DNA of 64,000 nt from Mycobacterium sp. Aquia_216 (GCF_026723865.1 NZ_CP113529.1:3038001-3102000), one strand, 5' to 3'. Positions 27,037 through 37,782 are shown, numbered from the stretch's first letter. Numbers and translations are program-made. Notes: generated by a model not told the origin, from the sequence alone.

Positions 27037-27085
27037 CGGGCCGACGCTAGCAAGAGTGTCGGACCCCGCGCCTATCATCGAAAGT

Positions 27086-28525
27086 ATGTTCGATAACGGA
27101 CGGTCACGGGAACTGGTTGACCGGATGTCTGCCGCCTGGCGGCTCGAGGCGCAGGCTGCGGCCGACCGGCTGGACGCGATCGGAGAGTTGTTCGAGCTGC
27201 GCCGGGCCGAATACGACGAGCATCAGGACTGGGCGGTCGATACCTGGGCGGCGGTGGGCGCCGAGATCGCGGCGGCGTTTCGGATCAGTCTGGCGATGGC
27301 CGGCAGCTATCTGCGCTACGCATTGGCCATGCGTGAGCGGGTGCCGCGGGTGGCCGAGGCGTTTCGGGCCGGCGATCTCGATTACCGGCTATTCCAAACG
27401 ATCGTGTACCGCACCGATCTGATCACCGATGCGGCGGTGTTGGCTCGGGTCGATGCGCAGCTGGCCGTGCGGGCGACGCGCTGGCCGTCGATGACCCGCG
27501 GACGGCTGGCCGGCGAGATCGACCGAATCGTGGCCATCGCCGATGCCGATGCGGTGCGCCGGCACCGCGAGCGCATGGCTGAGCGCGAGGTGTCGATCTG
27601 GGAATCCGAGGGCGGCATCTCCGAGGTGCACGGCCGCCTGTTCACCACCGACGCCACGCTGCTGGACAAGCGCCTGGACGCGTTGGCGGACACGGTGTGT
27701 GGCGGCGACCCGCGAACTCGAGATCAGCGGCGGGCTGATGCGCTGGGTGTGCTGGCCGGCGGTGGTGATCGGCTGGGTTGCCGGTGCCGCGACGCCGAGT
27801 GCGCCGCGGGTGCGCGTCGCGCCGGATCGGTGGTCATTCATGTGATCGCCGACCAAGCCGCCGTCGAGGGCCGCGGCGCCAAACCGGCGTCGGTGGTGGC
27901 AGCGGACGGGCTGATCCCCGCCTCGGTGCTGGCCGAGTTGGCGAAGTCCGCGCCCTTGCGGCCGCTGATCAGGCCGGTCGACGCCGAGCCGCAGTACATC
28001 CCGTCGGCGGGGCTGGCCGCTTACGTGCGGGCACGCGACCTGACGTGCCGGGCGCCGGGTTGTGATCGACCCGCCACCGAAAGCGACCTCGACCACACCG
28101 TCCCGTACGACGACGGGGGAGCCACACACCCGTCGAACCTGAAGTGTCTGTGCCGAACCCATCATCTGCTCAAGACGTTCTGGGGCTGGCGCGATCAGCA
28201 GCTGCCCGACGGCACGGTGATCTGGACACTGCCGGACGGGCACATCTATGTCACCACCCCCGGCAGCGCGCTGCTCTTCACGAGCCTGTGCGTACCTACC
28301 GGCGACTTGCCCGGCGCCGACCCGGCCGGCGTTGACCGCTGCGGCGACAGAACAGTGATGATGCCGCTGCGCACGAGCACTCGCTCGCAGAACCGGGTCG
28401 CCCACATTGCCGCCGAACGCCGACACAACCAGCAGGTCCGCCAGGCTGCATACCGACAACCCCAACCGGCCTACTCCGGTCTCGCCCCACCGCCCGACAG
28501 CGACGACGAGACGCCGCCCTTCTGA
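27086..28525 (+). CDS. 13E12-repeat family protein (DUF222 plus HNH nuclease domain)
   Basis: This 479-residue protein begins MFDNGRSRELVDRMSAAWR and continues with the DUF222 helical region typical of mycobacterial 13E12 proteins. Near the C-terminus is an HNH/zinc module: CRAPGCDRPATESDLDHTVP, then NLKCLCRTHHLLKTF. It is intact, with no frameshift seen. Such genes occur in many copies in mycobacteria, and some copies are associated with prophage attachment; the function is not established. ATG 27086 is preferred over GTG 27056 because it gives the family N-terminus. It replaces the block of genes that M. tuberculosis has between Rv1668c and Rv1683. Confidence 0.85.
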   Translation: MFDNGRSRELVDRMSAAWRLEAQAAADRLDAIGELFELRRAEYDEHQDWAVDTWAAVGAEIAAAFRISLAMAGSYLRYALAMRERVPRVAEAFRAGDLDYRLFQTIVYRTDLITDAAVLARVDAQLAVRATRWPSMTRGRLAGEIDRIVAIADADAVRRHRERMAEREVSIWESEGGISEVHGRLFTTDATLLDKRLDALADTVCGGDPRTRDQRRADALGVLAGGGDRLGCRCRDAECAAGARRAGSVVIHVIADQAAVEGRGAKPASVVAADGLIPASVLAELAKSAPLRPLIRPVDAEPQYIPSAGLAAYVRARDLTCRAPGCDRPATESDLDHTVPYDDGGATHPSNLKCLCRTHHLLKTFWGWRDQQLPDGTVIWTLPDGHIYVTTPGSALLFTSLCVPTGDLPGADPAGVDRCGDRTVMMPLRTSTRSQNRVAHIAAERRHNQQVRQAAYRQPQPAYSGLAPPPDSDDETPPF

Positions 28526-28622
28526 CGCGGTTTGTGCCACCCCGCGGGCAAACACCCTGACCAGAACCGCTGTGGGGGTCGATGTGCCATGATGTCCAAG
28601 CTGTCGAGAGTGGGGAGCAGCG

Positions 28623-31607
28623 GTGGATCTGAATTTGTCGATGATCACGCGGCCGGTGGAACGACTGGTCGCGACGGCGCAGAACGGCCTGGAGGTCTTA
28701 CGGCTGGGGGGCCTGGAGACCGGCACCGTTCCGTCGCCGTCACAGATCGTCGAGAGCGTGCCGATGTACAAGCTTCGGCGCTACTTTCCGCCCGACAACC
28801 GGCCCGGACAGCGGCCGGTCGGCCCGCCGGTGCTGATGGTGCACCCGATGATGATGTCGGCTGACATGTGGGACGTCACCCGCGAAGACGGCGCCGTCGG
28901 CATCCTGCACTCCCACGGGCTGGACTGCTGGGTCATCGACTTCGGTTCGCCCGACAAGGTCGAGGGCGGTATGCGCCGCAACCTGGCCGACCACATCGTT
29001 GCGCTCAGTGACGCCATCGACACGGTGAAGGACTCCACCGGCAGCGATGTGCACCTGGTCGGGTATTCGCAGGGCGGGATGTGGTGTTATCAGGTCGCCG
29101 CCTACCGGCGTTCGAAAGCCCTCGCCAGCATCGTGACCTTCGGTTCGCCCGTGGATACCCTGGCGGCCCTGCCGATGGGCATCCCGGCAAACTTTGCCCC
29201 GCCGGTCGCCAATTTCATGGCCGACCACGTCTTCAGCCGGTTGGCCATCCCGGGCTGGATGGCGCGGGCCGGCTTCCAGATGCTCGACCCGCTCAAGACC
29301 GCCAAGGCTCGGGTCGACTTCGTGCGTCAGCTGCACGACCGCGAGGCATTGCTGCCCCGCGAACAGCAGCGCAGGTTCCTCGAGCGTGAGGGGTGGATCG
29401 CCTGGTCCGGCCCGGCGATCTCCGAGCTGCTCAAGCAGTTCATCGCCCACAACCGGATGATGACCGGCGGTTTCGCCGTCAACGGGCAGATGGTCACGCT
29501 CACCGACATCACCTGTCCGGTGCTGGCGTTCGTCGGCGAGGTCGACGACATCGGCCAGCCGGCATCGGTGCGCGGCATCCGGCGCGCTGCGCCCAACGCC
29601 GAGGTCTACGAATCCCGGATCAGGACAGGGCATTTCGGCCTCGTCGTCGGATCCAAAGCGGCAGAACAGGGTTGGCCCACCGTCGCCGCGTGGATCGAAT
29701 GGCTCGCTGCCGGCGGCGACAAGCCGTCCGGCATCGACCTGATGGCCGATCAGCCAGAAGAACACACCGACAGCGGCGTCGCATTGAGTTCGCGGCTCAC
29801 CCACGGCATCGGTGAGGCATCGGGGGCGGCGCTGGGGCTGGTGCGCGGGGCGGCCGACGCGGTCGTCGCGGCCAACAAATCCATGCGGACCCTGGCCGTG
29901 GAGACCGCGCGCACGCTGCCCCGATTGGCCCGGCTCGGGCAGATCAACGATCACACACGAATCTCGTTGGGCCGCATCATCAGTGAGCAGGCCGGCAACG
30001 CCCCGCGGGGCGAGTTCCTGCTGTTCGACGGCAGGGTGCACACCTACGAGGCGGTCGACCGGCGGATCAACAACGTCGTGCGCGGCCTGATTCAGGTCGG
30101 CGTCCGGCAGGGCGACCGGGTCGGCGTCCTGATGGAGACCCGGCCCAGTGCCCTGGTCGCGATCGCCGCGCTGTCCCGGCTCGGCGCGGTCGCCGTGGTG
30201 ATGCACCCAGAAGCCGATCTGACCGCATCGGTCCGGCTCGGGCGGGTCACCGAGATTCTGACCGACCCCACCAACCTGGAGGCCGCCCGCCAATGGCCGG
30301 GACAGGTGCTGGTGCTCGGCGGCGGTGAGACGCGCAACCTGGACCTGCCCGACGACGGCAACGTCATCGACATGGAGCAGATCGACCCGGACGCTGTCGA
30401 GCTGCCCGCCTGGTACCGGCCCAACCCGGGGCTGGCCCGCGACCTGGCGTTCATCGCGTTCAGCGCGGCCGGTGGCGAGCTGGTCGCCAAGCAGATCACC
30501 AACTACCGATGGGCCGTGTCGGCCTTCGGGACCGCATCGACGGCGGTGCTGGACCGCCGCGACACCGTCTACTGCCTGACACCGCTGCACCACGAGTCCG
30601 CGCTGCTGGTCGCCCTCGGCGGCGCGGTCGTCGGCGGAACCCGCATCGCACTGTCGCGCGGCCTGCAGGCCGACCGGTTCGTCCACGAGATACGGCAGTA
30701 CGGCGTCACGGTGGTCTCTTACACGTGGGCGATGCTCCGCGAGATCGTCGACGATCCCGCCTTCGTGCTGCACGGCAATCATCCGGTGCGACTGTTCATC
30801 GGCTCGGGTATGCCCACCGGGTTGTGGGAGCGGGTCATCGATGCGTTCGCGCCGGCTCGCGTCGTCGAGTTCTTCGCCACCACGGACGGGCAGGCGGTGC
30901 TGGCCAACGTGTCCGGCGCCAAGATCGGCAGCAAGGGCCGGCCCCTGCCCGGCGCCGGGCGTGTCGAGCTCGGTGCCTACGACACCGAACACGACCTGAT
31001 CCTGGAAGACGACCGGGGCTTCGTCCAGGTCGCCGAGGCCAACCAGGTCGGTGTGTTGCTCGCGGCATCCAACGGCCCGATCGACCCGACGGCGTCGGTC
31101 AAACGCGGGGTGTTCGCGCCCGGCGACACCTGGATCTCCACCGAGAACCTGTTCCGCCGTGACGAGGACGGGGACTACTGGTTGCTGGGCAGTCGCGGCT
31201 CGGTGGTGCACACCGCGCGCGGATTGGTCTATTCCGATGCGGTCACCGATGCGCTTGGACTGATCAACGGCGTGGATCTCGCGGTGACCTACAACGTGCC
31301 GTTCCGCAACTTCGAGGTGGCAGTGTCGGCGGTGACGCTGCTGCCGGGAGCCGGCATCACCGCGGCGGATCTGACCGAAGCCGTCGCAGAATTGCCGGTC
31401 GGGCTGGGGCCTGACATCGTTTGCGTGGTGCCGGAGATGACGCTCAGCGCGACCTACCGTCCGACGGTCAGCGCGCTGCGCGCGGCCGGGATTCCCAAAT
31501 CCGGGCGCCACGCCTGGTATTTCGATACCGCCAGCGATCAGTACCGCAAGCTGACTCCGGCGGTGCGGGCCGAGCTGAGCGCCACGTATCGAGGCACCGA
31601 TGGTTGA
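28623..31607 (+). CDS. Two-domain lipid enzyme: alpha/beta hydrolase fused to an acyl-CoA synthetase-like domain (Rv1683 type)
   Basis: A 994-residue fusion. The first half (about 45-365) resembles PHA-synthase-type alpha/beta hydrolases, with the nucleophile elbow HLVGYSQGG near residue 143. The second half (about 440-990) resembles AMP-forming acyl-CoA ligases. M. tuberculosis Rv1683 has the same layout and is linked to triacylglycerol metabolism. In the ligase half the usual P-loop (SGTTGxPK) reads FSAAGGELVAK, and the C-terminal catalytic Lys motif is not recognisable, so this half may be weak or altered in activity. The GTG start follows GGGAGCAGC. The stop overlaps the next gene by 8 bp. 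Confidence 0.82.
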   Translation: MDLNLSMITRPVERLVATAQNGLEVLRLGGLETGTVPSPSQIVESVPMYKLRRYFPPDNRPGQRPVGPPVLMVHPMMMSADMWDVTREDGAVGILHSHGLDCWVIDFGSPDKVEGGMRRNLADHIVALSDAIDTVKDSTGSDVHLVGYSQGGMWCYQVAAYRRSKALASIVTFGSPVDTLAALPMGIPANFAPPVANFMADHVFSRLAIPGWMARAGFQMLDPLKTAKARVDFVRQLHDREALLPREQQRRFLEREGWIAWSGPAISELLKQFIAHNRMMTGGFAVNGQMVTLTDITCPVLAFVGEVDDIGQPASVRGIRRAAPNAEVYESRIRTGHFGLVVGSKAAEQGWPTVAAWIEWLAAGGDKPSGIDLMADQPEEHTDSGVALSSRLTHGIGEASGAALGLVRGAADAVVAANKSMRTLAVETARTLPRLARLGQINDHTRISLGRIISEQAGNAPRGEFLLFDGRVHTYEAVDRRINNVVRGLIQVGVRQGDRVGVLMETRPSALVAIAALSRLGAVAVVMHPEADLTASVRLGRVTEILTDPTNLEAARQWPGQVLVLGGGETRNLDLPDDGNVIDMEQIDPDAVELPAWYRPNPGLARDLAFIAFSAAGGELVAKQITNYRWAVSAFGTASTAVLDRRDTVYCLTPLHHESALLVALGGAVVGGTRIALSRGLQADRFVHEIRQYGVTVVSYTWAMLREIVDDPAFVLHGNHPVRLFIGSGMPTGLWERVIDAFAPARVVEFFATTDGQAVLANVSGAKIGSKGRPLPGAGRVELGAYDTEHDLILEDDRGFVQVAEANQVGVLLAASNGPIDPTASVKRGVFAPGDTWISTENLFRRDEDGDYWLLGSRGSVVHTARGLVYSDAVTDALGLINGVDLAVTYNVPFRNFEVAVSAVTLLPGAGITAADLTEAVAELPVGLGPDIVCVVPEMTLSATYRPTVSALRAAGIPKSGRHAWYFDTASDQYRKLTPAVRAELSATYRGTDG

Positions 31608-31815
31608 CGACACCCTGCTGAGCATTCTGGTGTGCCCCGAGGACCGGGGCCCGCTGCTGCTCGTGGACGACGAACTGCTCTACAACCCGCGACTGCGCCG
31701 CGCCTACCGCATCGAGGACGGCATCCCGGTGCTGTTGATCGACGAGGCGCGCGATGTCGACGACGACGAGCACGCCCGCCTCATGGAACGAGCCCGTCCG
31801 GCAGCTCCCCGGTGA
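31600..31815 (+). CDS. Trm112-like small zinc-ribbon-type protein (Rv1684-like)
   Basis: This 71-residue protein starts MVDDTLLSILVCPEDRGPLL and has the family end RIEDGIPVLLIDEAR. Trm112-type proteins are small partners of methyltransferases. The first Cys of the expected zinc motif is seen in VCPED, but a full set of four Cys is absent, as in many bacterial members. ATG 31600 overlaps the upstream gene by 8 bp, so it is coupled to it. Its 3' end overlaps the convergent TetR gene by 35 bp. Confidence 0.8.
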   Translation: MVDDTLLSILVCPEDRGPLLLVDDELLYNPRLRRAYRIEDGIPVLLIDEARDVDDDEHARLMERARPAAPR

Positions 31816-32404
31816 GGTAGCGCTGCAGATTCGGTGCGATGGTCGCGGCGACCCGCTCGGCCGGCAGCGACGCGAACGGCTCGAGTTCCAGGATGTAGCG
31901 GGCCATCACCACGCCGACCATCTGCGACGCGACGAATTGGATGCGGATGACCCCGCTTCCCGGGGGATTGTCGACGCGGCTGCCGACCTCGACGGCGATC
32001 ACCTCTTGAATGAAGGACCGGAACAGGTTGACCTCCGACCCGGCCACGATGGACCGCAGCGCGGCGATGAACCCGGCGCCCAGTTCGGAATCCCAGAGCG
32101 GCAACAACATTGACGGCAGTTTGTGGCCGATCTCCTCGACGGGAATTTCGCGCAACGGGCCGATGATGTCCATCGGATCGATCGGAATGCGCACCGCCGC
32201 GGCGAACAGCTTCTCCTTGGTGCCGAAGTAGTGATGCACCAATGCCGAATCGACGCCGGCCGCGGTCGCCACAGCACGAATCGATGTATGTCCAATGCCG
32301 TTGCGTGCGAACAATTCTCGTGCACTAGCCAGGATGCGTTCGCGGGTGTCGGAGTTTCCGGCCGGCCGGCCGGGCCGGCGGCGCCCGGTGTTGGCGGCCG
32401 TCAC
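31781..32404 (-). CDS. TetR family transcriptional regulator (Rv1685c-like)
   Basis: A 207-residue TetR-type repressor. The N-terminal helix-turn-helix reads TRERILASARELFARNG, then TSIRAVATAAGVDSALVHHYF; the remaining three quarters is the ligand-binding part, whose ligand cannot be inferred. It is the last gene of a minus-strand unit with the ABC permease (1-bp gap) and the ABC ATPase. A 32-bp palindrome over the ATPase start is its most likely operator, which would make it a local repressor of this exporter. Confidence 0.88.
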   Translation of the reverse strand: MTAANTGRRRPGRPAGNSDTRERILASARELFARNGIGHTSIRAVATAAGVDSALVHHYFGTKEKLFAAAVRIPIDPMDIIGPLREIPVEEIGHKLPSMLLPLWDSELGAGFIAALRSIVAGSEVNLFRSFIQEVIAVEVGSRVDNPPGSGVIRIQFVASQMVGVVMARYILELEPFASLPAERVAATIAPNLQRYLTGELPDGLVP

Positions 32405-32405
32405 G

Positions 32406-33161
32406 TTATGGCGTCCGGCGCCGCAGTGTCGCCGCGGCCAGGCACAGCGCCGCGAACGCAGAACCCGCCACGACGACGATGTCGCGCACCGCGGTACCGG
32501 TCAGTTCGGTATGCGAACTCACCTGTTGCAGCGCCTCCAGCGCGTAGCTGGCCGGCATGACGTTGCTGATCCATTGCAGCCAGTCTGGCATTAGCGCGCG
32601 CGGGACGATGATCCCGGCCAGCAGCAGCTGTGGCACCATCACCAGCGGAATGAACTGCACGGCTTGAAACTCGGTGCGGGCGAACGCACTACACAGCAGG
32701 CCCAGGCCGACACCGAGGACCGCGTTGACGATCGCGATCAGGAACACCCACACCCAGCCTCCCGCCGTGTCGAAGCCGAGGAACCAGAACGACACAATGC
32801 ATGCCAGTGACGCTTGCGCCGCCGCGGCGATCGAGAAGGCGCTGCCGTAGGCGATCAGCAGGTCGAGCCGGCGCAGGGGAGTGGTCAGAATTCGCTCCAA
32901 CGTCCCCGAGGCGCGTTCACGCTGCATCGTGATCGCCGTGATGATGAACATCACGAACAGCGGGAAGAGGCCGAGCAGGATCAGGCAGGCATTGTTGAAC
33001 GGCGACGGCGTGCCCGGGAGGTGCCGGGCGTTGTGAAACATGAAGTACATCAACGTGATCACCAGGATCGGCACCGCGAGGATCATCGCGACGCTGCGGT
33101 GGTCGGCGACCAGCTGGCGCAGAATCCGCGTCGTGGTGGCCGTGTACCCGTCGATGCTCAT
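32406..33161 (-). CDS. ABC-2 type transporter permease (Rv1686c-like)
   Basis: The membrane half of an exporter, 251 residues with about six hydrophobic segments (for example AMILAVPILVITLMYFMF near residue 25). The cytoplasmic ERASGTLERILTTPLRRLDL motif is characteristic of ABC-2 permeases. ATG 33161 (MSIDGYTATT) overlaps the ATPase stop by 4 bp and is preferred over 33233, which lies inside the ATPase gene. The substrate is unknown; the family usually exports lipids, drugs or polysaccharides. Confidence 0.88.
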   Translation of the reverse strand: MSIDGYTATTTRILRQLVADHRSVAMILAVPILVITLMYFMFHNARHLPGTPSPFNNACLILLGLFPLFVMFIITAITMQRERASGTLERILTTPLRRLDLLIAYGSAFSIAAAAQASLACIVSFWFLGFDTAGGWVWVFLIAIVNAVLGVGLGLLCSAFARTEFQAVQFIPLVMVPQLLLAGIIVPRALMPDWLQWISNVMPASYALEALQQVSSHTELTGTAVRDIVVVAGSAFAALCLAAATLRRRTP

Positions 33162-33931
33162 TCTGCTTTGGGGCCGGCTGGCTGCATGGTGCGCTTGATG
33201 ATGGACAGAAACGCGTCCTCCAGTGACGTGCATCCGGTGTCCTCTCGTAGCTGGGTCGGCGTGGTGTGGGCGACCAAGTTCCCCTCGCGCATCAGCAACA
33301 GGTCGCCGCAGTGGTCGGCTTCGTCCATCACATGGCTGGAGACCAGCAAGGTGGTTCCGGCGCGGGCCAGGTCGGTGAACTGCTCCCAGAGGTCGGCGCG
33401 GAGCACGGGGTCCAGCCCGACCGTGGGCTCGTCGAGCACCAGCAGATCCGGTTTACAGACCAGCGCGCAGGCCAGCGAAACTCTGGTGCGTTGGCCGCCG
33501 GAGAGGTTGGCGCAGAGCGCGGTCCGGTGATCGGTCAGCCCGACCCGCTCGATCGCGGAGTCGGCGGCGTGGCTGTCGAAGCCGTAGAGCGCCGCGAAGT
33601 AGCGAACGTTGTCCACGACCCGCAGGTCGTTGTAGATGGTCGGATCCTGGGGCAGGTAGCCGACGTGGCGGCGCAGCTCGGGGGAGCCGGCGGGTTTACC
33701 CAGCACCGTGACGGTGCCCGACGTGACGATCTGGGTGCCGACGATGCACCGGATCAGCGTGGTCTTGCCGCAGCCGGACGGGCCGAGCAGGCCGGTGATG
33801 CTGCCCCGCGCGATCTGCACCGAGAAGTCGTGCAGTGCGGGGCGTTTGCCACGGATTACCCGCAGCTGCGCGACGTCGACGGCCGGCTCGCTGCCATTCG
33901 AGATTAATTCATCACGAGATGAAATCATCAT
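33158..33931 (-). CDS. ABC transporter ATP-binding protein (Rv1687c-like)
   Basis: The ATPase that powers the adjacent permease. In order it shows Walker A GPSGCGKTT, the Q-loop region GYLPQDPTIYNDL, the ABC signature LSGGQRTRVSLA, Walker B LLVLDEPTVGLDP and the switch His in VSSHVMDEAD. It has 257 residues. It is the first gene of the ATPase-permease-TetR unit. The start ATG (33931, or 33928) lies within a large palindrome, so either the message is nearly leaderless or the operator covers the initiation region. No alternative start is seen in the next 20 codons. Confidence 0.9.
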   Translation of the reverse strand: MMISSRDELISNGSEPAVDVAQLRVIRGKRPALHDFSVQIARGSITGLLGPSGCGKTTLIRCIVGTQIVTSGTVTVLGKPAGSPELRRHVGYLPQDPTIYNDLRVVDNVRYFAALYGFDSHAADSAIERVGLTDHRTALCANLSGGQRTRVSLACALVCKPDLLVLDEPTVGLDPVLRADLWEQFTDLARAGTTLLVSSHVMDEADHCGDLLLMREGNLVAHTTPTQLREDTGCTSLEDAFLSIIKRTMQPAGPKAE

Positions 33932-33939
33932 GTGATGAA
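33908..33939. promoter_or_regulatory. 32-bp palindrome at the ABC exporter start, probable TetR operator
   Basis: TTCATCAC at 33908-33915 pairs with GTGATGAA at 33932-33939. Inside, ATGA at 33919-33922 pairs with TCAT at 33925-33928. Both share one centre (33923/33924), and 13 of 16 positions match between the halves. A TetR gene is in the same unit, and the palindrome covers the ATPase start codon. Confidence 0.6.
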
Positions 33940-34107
33940 TATCCGCCCTCGGTGCGGAGCTGTCAAGGGGCGCGACGCCGGAGCGCGGACCACTTGGTGG
34001 ATTTCAGATCCGATATCGCCGGCGATATTGCAAACGGGGATGACCGTGGGGTCAGTCGACGAGGTTGATGTGACTCATGTGATTGCGAGCTGGCAGCTCG
34101 CGCTCAG

Positions 34108-35370
<1,263 letters not shown>

Positions 35371-35437
35371 TTTTGGGCTCCTTTGCCACGCGGCAACCGG
35401 GAGTTTGCCATGTTTGTGGTCCCGGTAGGTTCGGTGG

Positions 35438-36049
35438 GTGGGTGCGGACCAGCTGGTAGTCGACCCGGTCGCGGCCGCGCACCGGTTGCTCGGTGCCACC
35501 CTCACCGGCCGCGATGTGAGCGGAATCGTCGTCGAGGTCGAGGCCTACGGAGGGGTTCCCGACGGGCCCTGGCCGGACGCGGCGGCGCACTCCTACCGAG
35601 GGCGCAGCGGTCGCAACGGGGTGATGTTCGGGCCCCCGGGACGGCTGTACACCTACCTCAGCCACGGGATTCACACCTGCGCCAATGTCTCGTGCGGACC
35701 CGACGGCACGGCGGCCGCCGTGCTGCTGCGCGCCGCCGTCATCGAGGACGGCATCGACATTGCCCAGGCGCGGCGCGGTCCGGCCGTCCGCACCGTCGCG
35801 CTCGCGCGTGGTCCGGGAAACCTGTGCTCAGCGTTGGGAATTACGATGTCGGACAACGGGATTGACCTGTTCGACGCGGATAGTCCGGTGACGCTGACGC
35901 TGAATGCGGCCGACGGCGGCATAGCGGGTCCACGGGTTGGGGTCAGCCAGGCCGCCGACCGGCCGTGGCGACTGTGGCTTGCCGGCCGACCGGAGGTCTC
36001 GGCGTATCGGCGAAGTCCGCGGGCACCTGCCCCCGGTGCCAGCGACTAG
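35438..36049 (+). CDS. mpg: 3-methyladenine DNA glycosylase, AAG/Mpg family
   Basis: Base-excision repair enzyme that removes alkylated purines. The 203-residue protein has the family pattern: [20 protein letters not shown] with the catalytic Glu, then [21 protein letters not shown] and [12 protein letters not shown]. The C-terminal [17 protein letters not shown] is also typical. The GTG start at 35438 matches the family length. tyrS starts 10 bp downstream, so the two are probably co-transcribed. Confidence 0.9.
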   Translation: MGADQLVVDPVAAAHRLLGATLTGRDVSGIVVEVEAYGGVPDGPWPDAAAHSYRGRSGRNGVMFGPPGRLYTYLSHGIHTCANVSCGPDGTAAAVLLRAAVIEDGIDIAQARRGPAVRTVALARGPGNLCSALGITMSDNGIDLFDADSPVTLTLNAADGGIAGPRVGVSQAADRPWRLWLAGRPEVSAYRRSPRAPAPGASD

Positions 36050-36059
36050 CCTCTTACCC

Positions 36060-37334
36060 GTGATCCTCGACGAGCTGGGCTGGCGTGGGCTGATCGCGCA
36101 GTCCACCGACCTCGATGCCCTGGCCGCCGAAGTGCAGCGCGGACCGCTGACGGTGTACGCCGGGTTCGACCCCACCGCGCCGAGCTTGCACGCGGGGCAT
36201 CTGGTGCCGCTGCTGGCATTGCGGCGCTTTCAGCGGGCCGGCCATCGTCCGATCGTCCTGGCGGGCGGCGCCACCGGCATGATCGGGGACCCGCGTGAGG
36301 TCGGCGAGCGCAGTCTGCATCAGGCGGGCACCGTCGCCGAGTGGACCGAACGGATTCGCGGACAGCTGGAACGCTTCGTCGACTTCGACGACTCGCCCAC
36401 CGGCGCGATCGTGGCCAACAACCTGGACTGGACGGGCCAGCTGTCCGCGATCGAGTTTCTGCGGGACCTCGGCAAGCACTTCTCGGTCAACGTAATGCTG
36501 GACCGCGACACCATCCGGCGACGGCTTGAGGGCGACGGGATCTCCTACACCGAGTTCAGTTACATGCTGCTGCAGGCCAACGACTATGTGGAATTGCACC
36601 AGCGCCACGGCTGTGCGCTGCAGATCGGCGGCTCGGATCAGTGGGGCAACATCATCGCCGGCGTTCGCCTGGTGCGCCAGAAACTCGGTGCGGCGGTGCA
36701 TGCGCTCACGGTCCCGCTGGTGACGGCGGCCGACGGGACCAAGTTCGGCAAGTCCACCGGCGGCGGAAACTTGTGGCTGGACCCGCAGCTCACCACCCCA
36801 TATGCCTGGTACCAGTACTTTGTCAACACCGCCGACGCCGACGTGATCCGTTACCTGCGGTGGTTCACGTTCTTGTCCGCCGACGAGCTGGCCGAGCTGG
36901 AACAGGTCACCGCCGAGCGTCCGCAACAACGTGCCGCCCAACGCCGGCTGGCGACCGAACTTACCGTTCTGGTGCACGGCGAGGAGGCCACCGCGGCCGT
37001 CGAGCACGCCAGCCGGGCGCTCTTCGGCCAAGGCGAGCTGGACCGCCTCGATGAGGCGACGTTGGCCGCGGCGCTGCGCGAGACCGCGCCGGAAGGGCAG
37101 GTCGCCGAGCTCAAACCCGGCGGTCCCGACGGGATCGTCGACCTGCTGGTGGCCAGCGGCCTGTCGGCCAGCAAGGGCGCCGCGCGGCGCACGATCGGCG
37201 AGGGTGGCGTTTACGTCAACAACGTTCGGGTCGACAGCGACGAATGGACCCCGCAGGCCGCGGATTTTCTGAACGGCCGGTGGCTGGTTCTGCGTCGCGG
37301 CAAGCGCAACATCGCCGGCATAGAAAGGGTCTAG
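36060..37334 (+). CDS. tyrS: Tyrosyl-tRNA synthetase
   Basis: Charges tRNA-Tyr. It is a class I synthetase with HAGH at residues 44-47 (the HIGH motif), the tyrosine-site motif [21 protein letters not shown], and KFGKS at 228-232 (the KMSKS loop). A C-terminal S4 RNA-binding domain carries [21 protein letters not shown]. The GTG start at 36060 gives 424 residues, the expected length; the longer frame from 35937 overlaps mpg. An 11-bp direct duplication (AAAGGGTCTAG twice) spans the stop codon. Confidence 0.95.
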   Translation: MILDELGWRGLIAQSTDLDALAAEVQRGPLTVYAGFDPTAPSLHAGHLVPLLALRRFQRAGHRPIVLAGGATGMIGDPREVGERSLHQAGTVAEWTERIRGQLERFVDFDDSPTGAIVANNLDWTGQLSAIEFLRDLGKHFSVNVMLDRDTIRRRLEGDGISYTEFSYMLLQANDYVELHQRHGCALQIGGSDQWGNIIAGVRLVRQKLGAAVHALTVPLVTAADGTKFGKSTGGGNLWLDPQLTTPYAWYQYFVNTADADVIRYLRWFTFLSADELAELEQVTAERPQQRAAQRRLATELTVLVHGEEATAAVEHASRALFGQGELDRLDEATLAAALRETAPEGQVAELKPGGPDGIVDLLVASGLSASKGAARRTIGEGGVYVNNVRVDSDEWTPQAADFLNGRWLVLRRGKRNIAGIERV

Positions 37335-37782
37335 AAAGGGTCTAGAGCTGGTATTCAGCGGGGATCTCGTCAATCGGAGGGGAAGCCGATATGAGGAGGG
37401 GAGCCTCGTTGGAAGGAGCGACGAGATCCCCGCTGTGACAACCAGTTTGCCCGGTTCGGCGGTCTGCGGCTATCCCACAACCGGTTGAATCGCGGGTGGA
37501 TATTCGTCGTCCCCCATCCGGGGGACAACGTCACCGGCCGAGACCGCATCCGTAGCGTTAAAACTCTTGTGCACCAACATATTTAACGGTTAAGCTGATC
37601 CGACATCCGCAGTGGGTGCCCGGCGGCGGTGCATAGTGCACCCCGGGCTGTCAAGACGTTCGGACCAAAACGCCGTGGTATGCAAACCTTTACCTTGCCG
37701 TGCCCTGGACGTGACACTGGTTGGCCACTGTAGTCACAGTGATTTTGCGCGCGGCCACCGAACCATCGACAAGAAGCGAGAG
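37335..37782. other. 448-bp intergenic region rich in inverted repeats (tyrS to DUF732 gene)
   Basis: No open frame is convincing here. Besides the long fold at 37357-37434 there is a hairpin GTCCCCC/GGGGGAC at 37509-37526 (7-bp stem, 4-nt loop). There are also three short palindromes: TTAAC/GTTAA at 37583-37593, GGTGCA/TGCACC at 37628-37642 and CACTGT/ACAGTG at 37726-37741. They may be operators for the downstream gene or parts of transcripts. None matches a site I can name. Confidence 0.6.
37357..37434 (-). ncRNA. Candidate structured small RNA: 15-bp stem enclosing two C-rich-loop hairpins (strand uncertain)
   Basis: AGCGGGGATCTCGTC at 37357-37371 is perfectly complementary to 37420-37434. 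Inside are hairpin A (ATCGG/CCGAT, 37373-37390) and hairpin B (GAGG/CCTC, 37393-37407). Read on the minus strand, the loops are CTTCCCCT and CTCCCCT, and a free CTCCTTCC segment lies beside them. This resembles the actinobacterial 6C RNA plan, in which C-rich loops can pair with purine-rich ribosome-binding sites. One extra pair in hairpin B is a G-U wobble only if the plus strand is transcribed, so the strand is not settled. I recall that a small RNA (G2) was mapped between tyrS and lprJ in M. tuberculosis. No U-tract terminator is visible. Confidence 0.5.

Noticed and set aside
37357..37434. Reading the plus strand as a GGA-loop, CsrA-type regulatory RNA
   Set aside because: The loops do contain AGGGGA, but mycobacteria are not known to have CsrA, and the C-rich minus-strand reading fits an actinobacterial RNA plan better.
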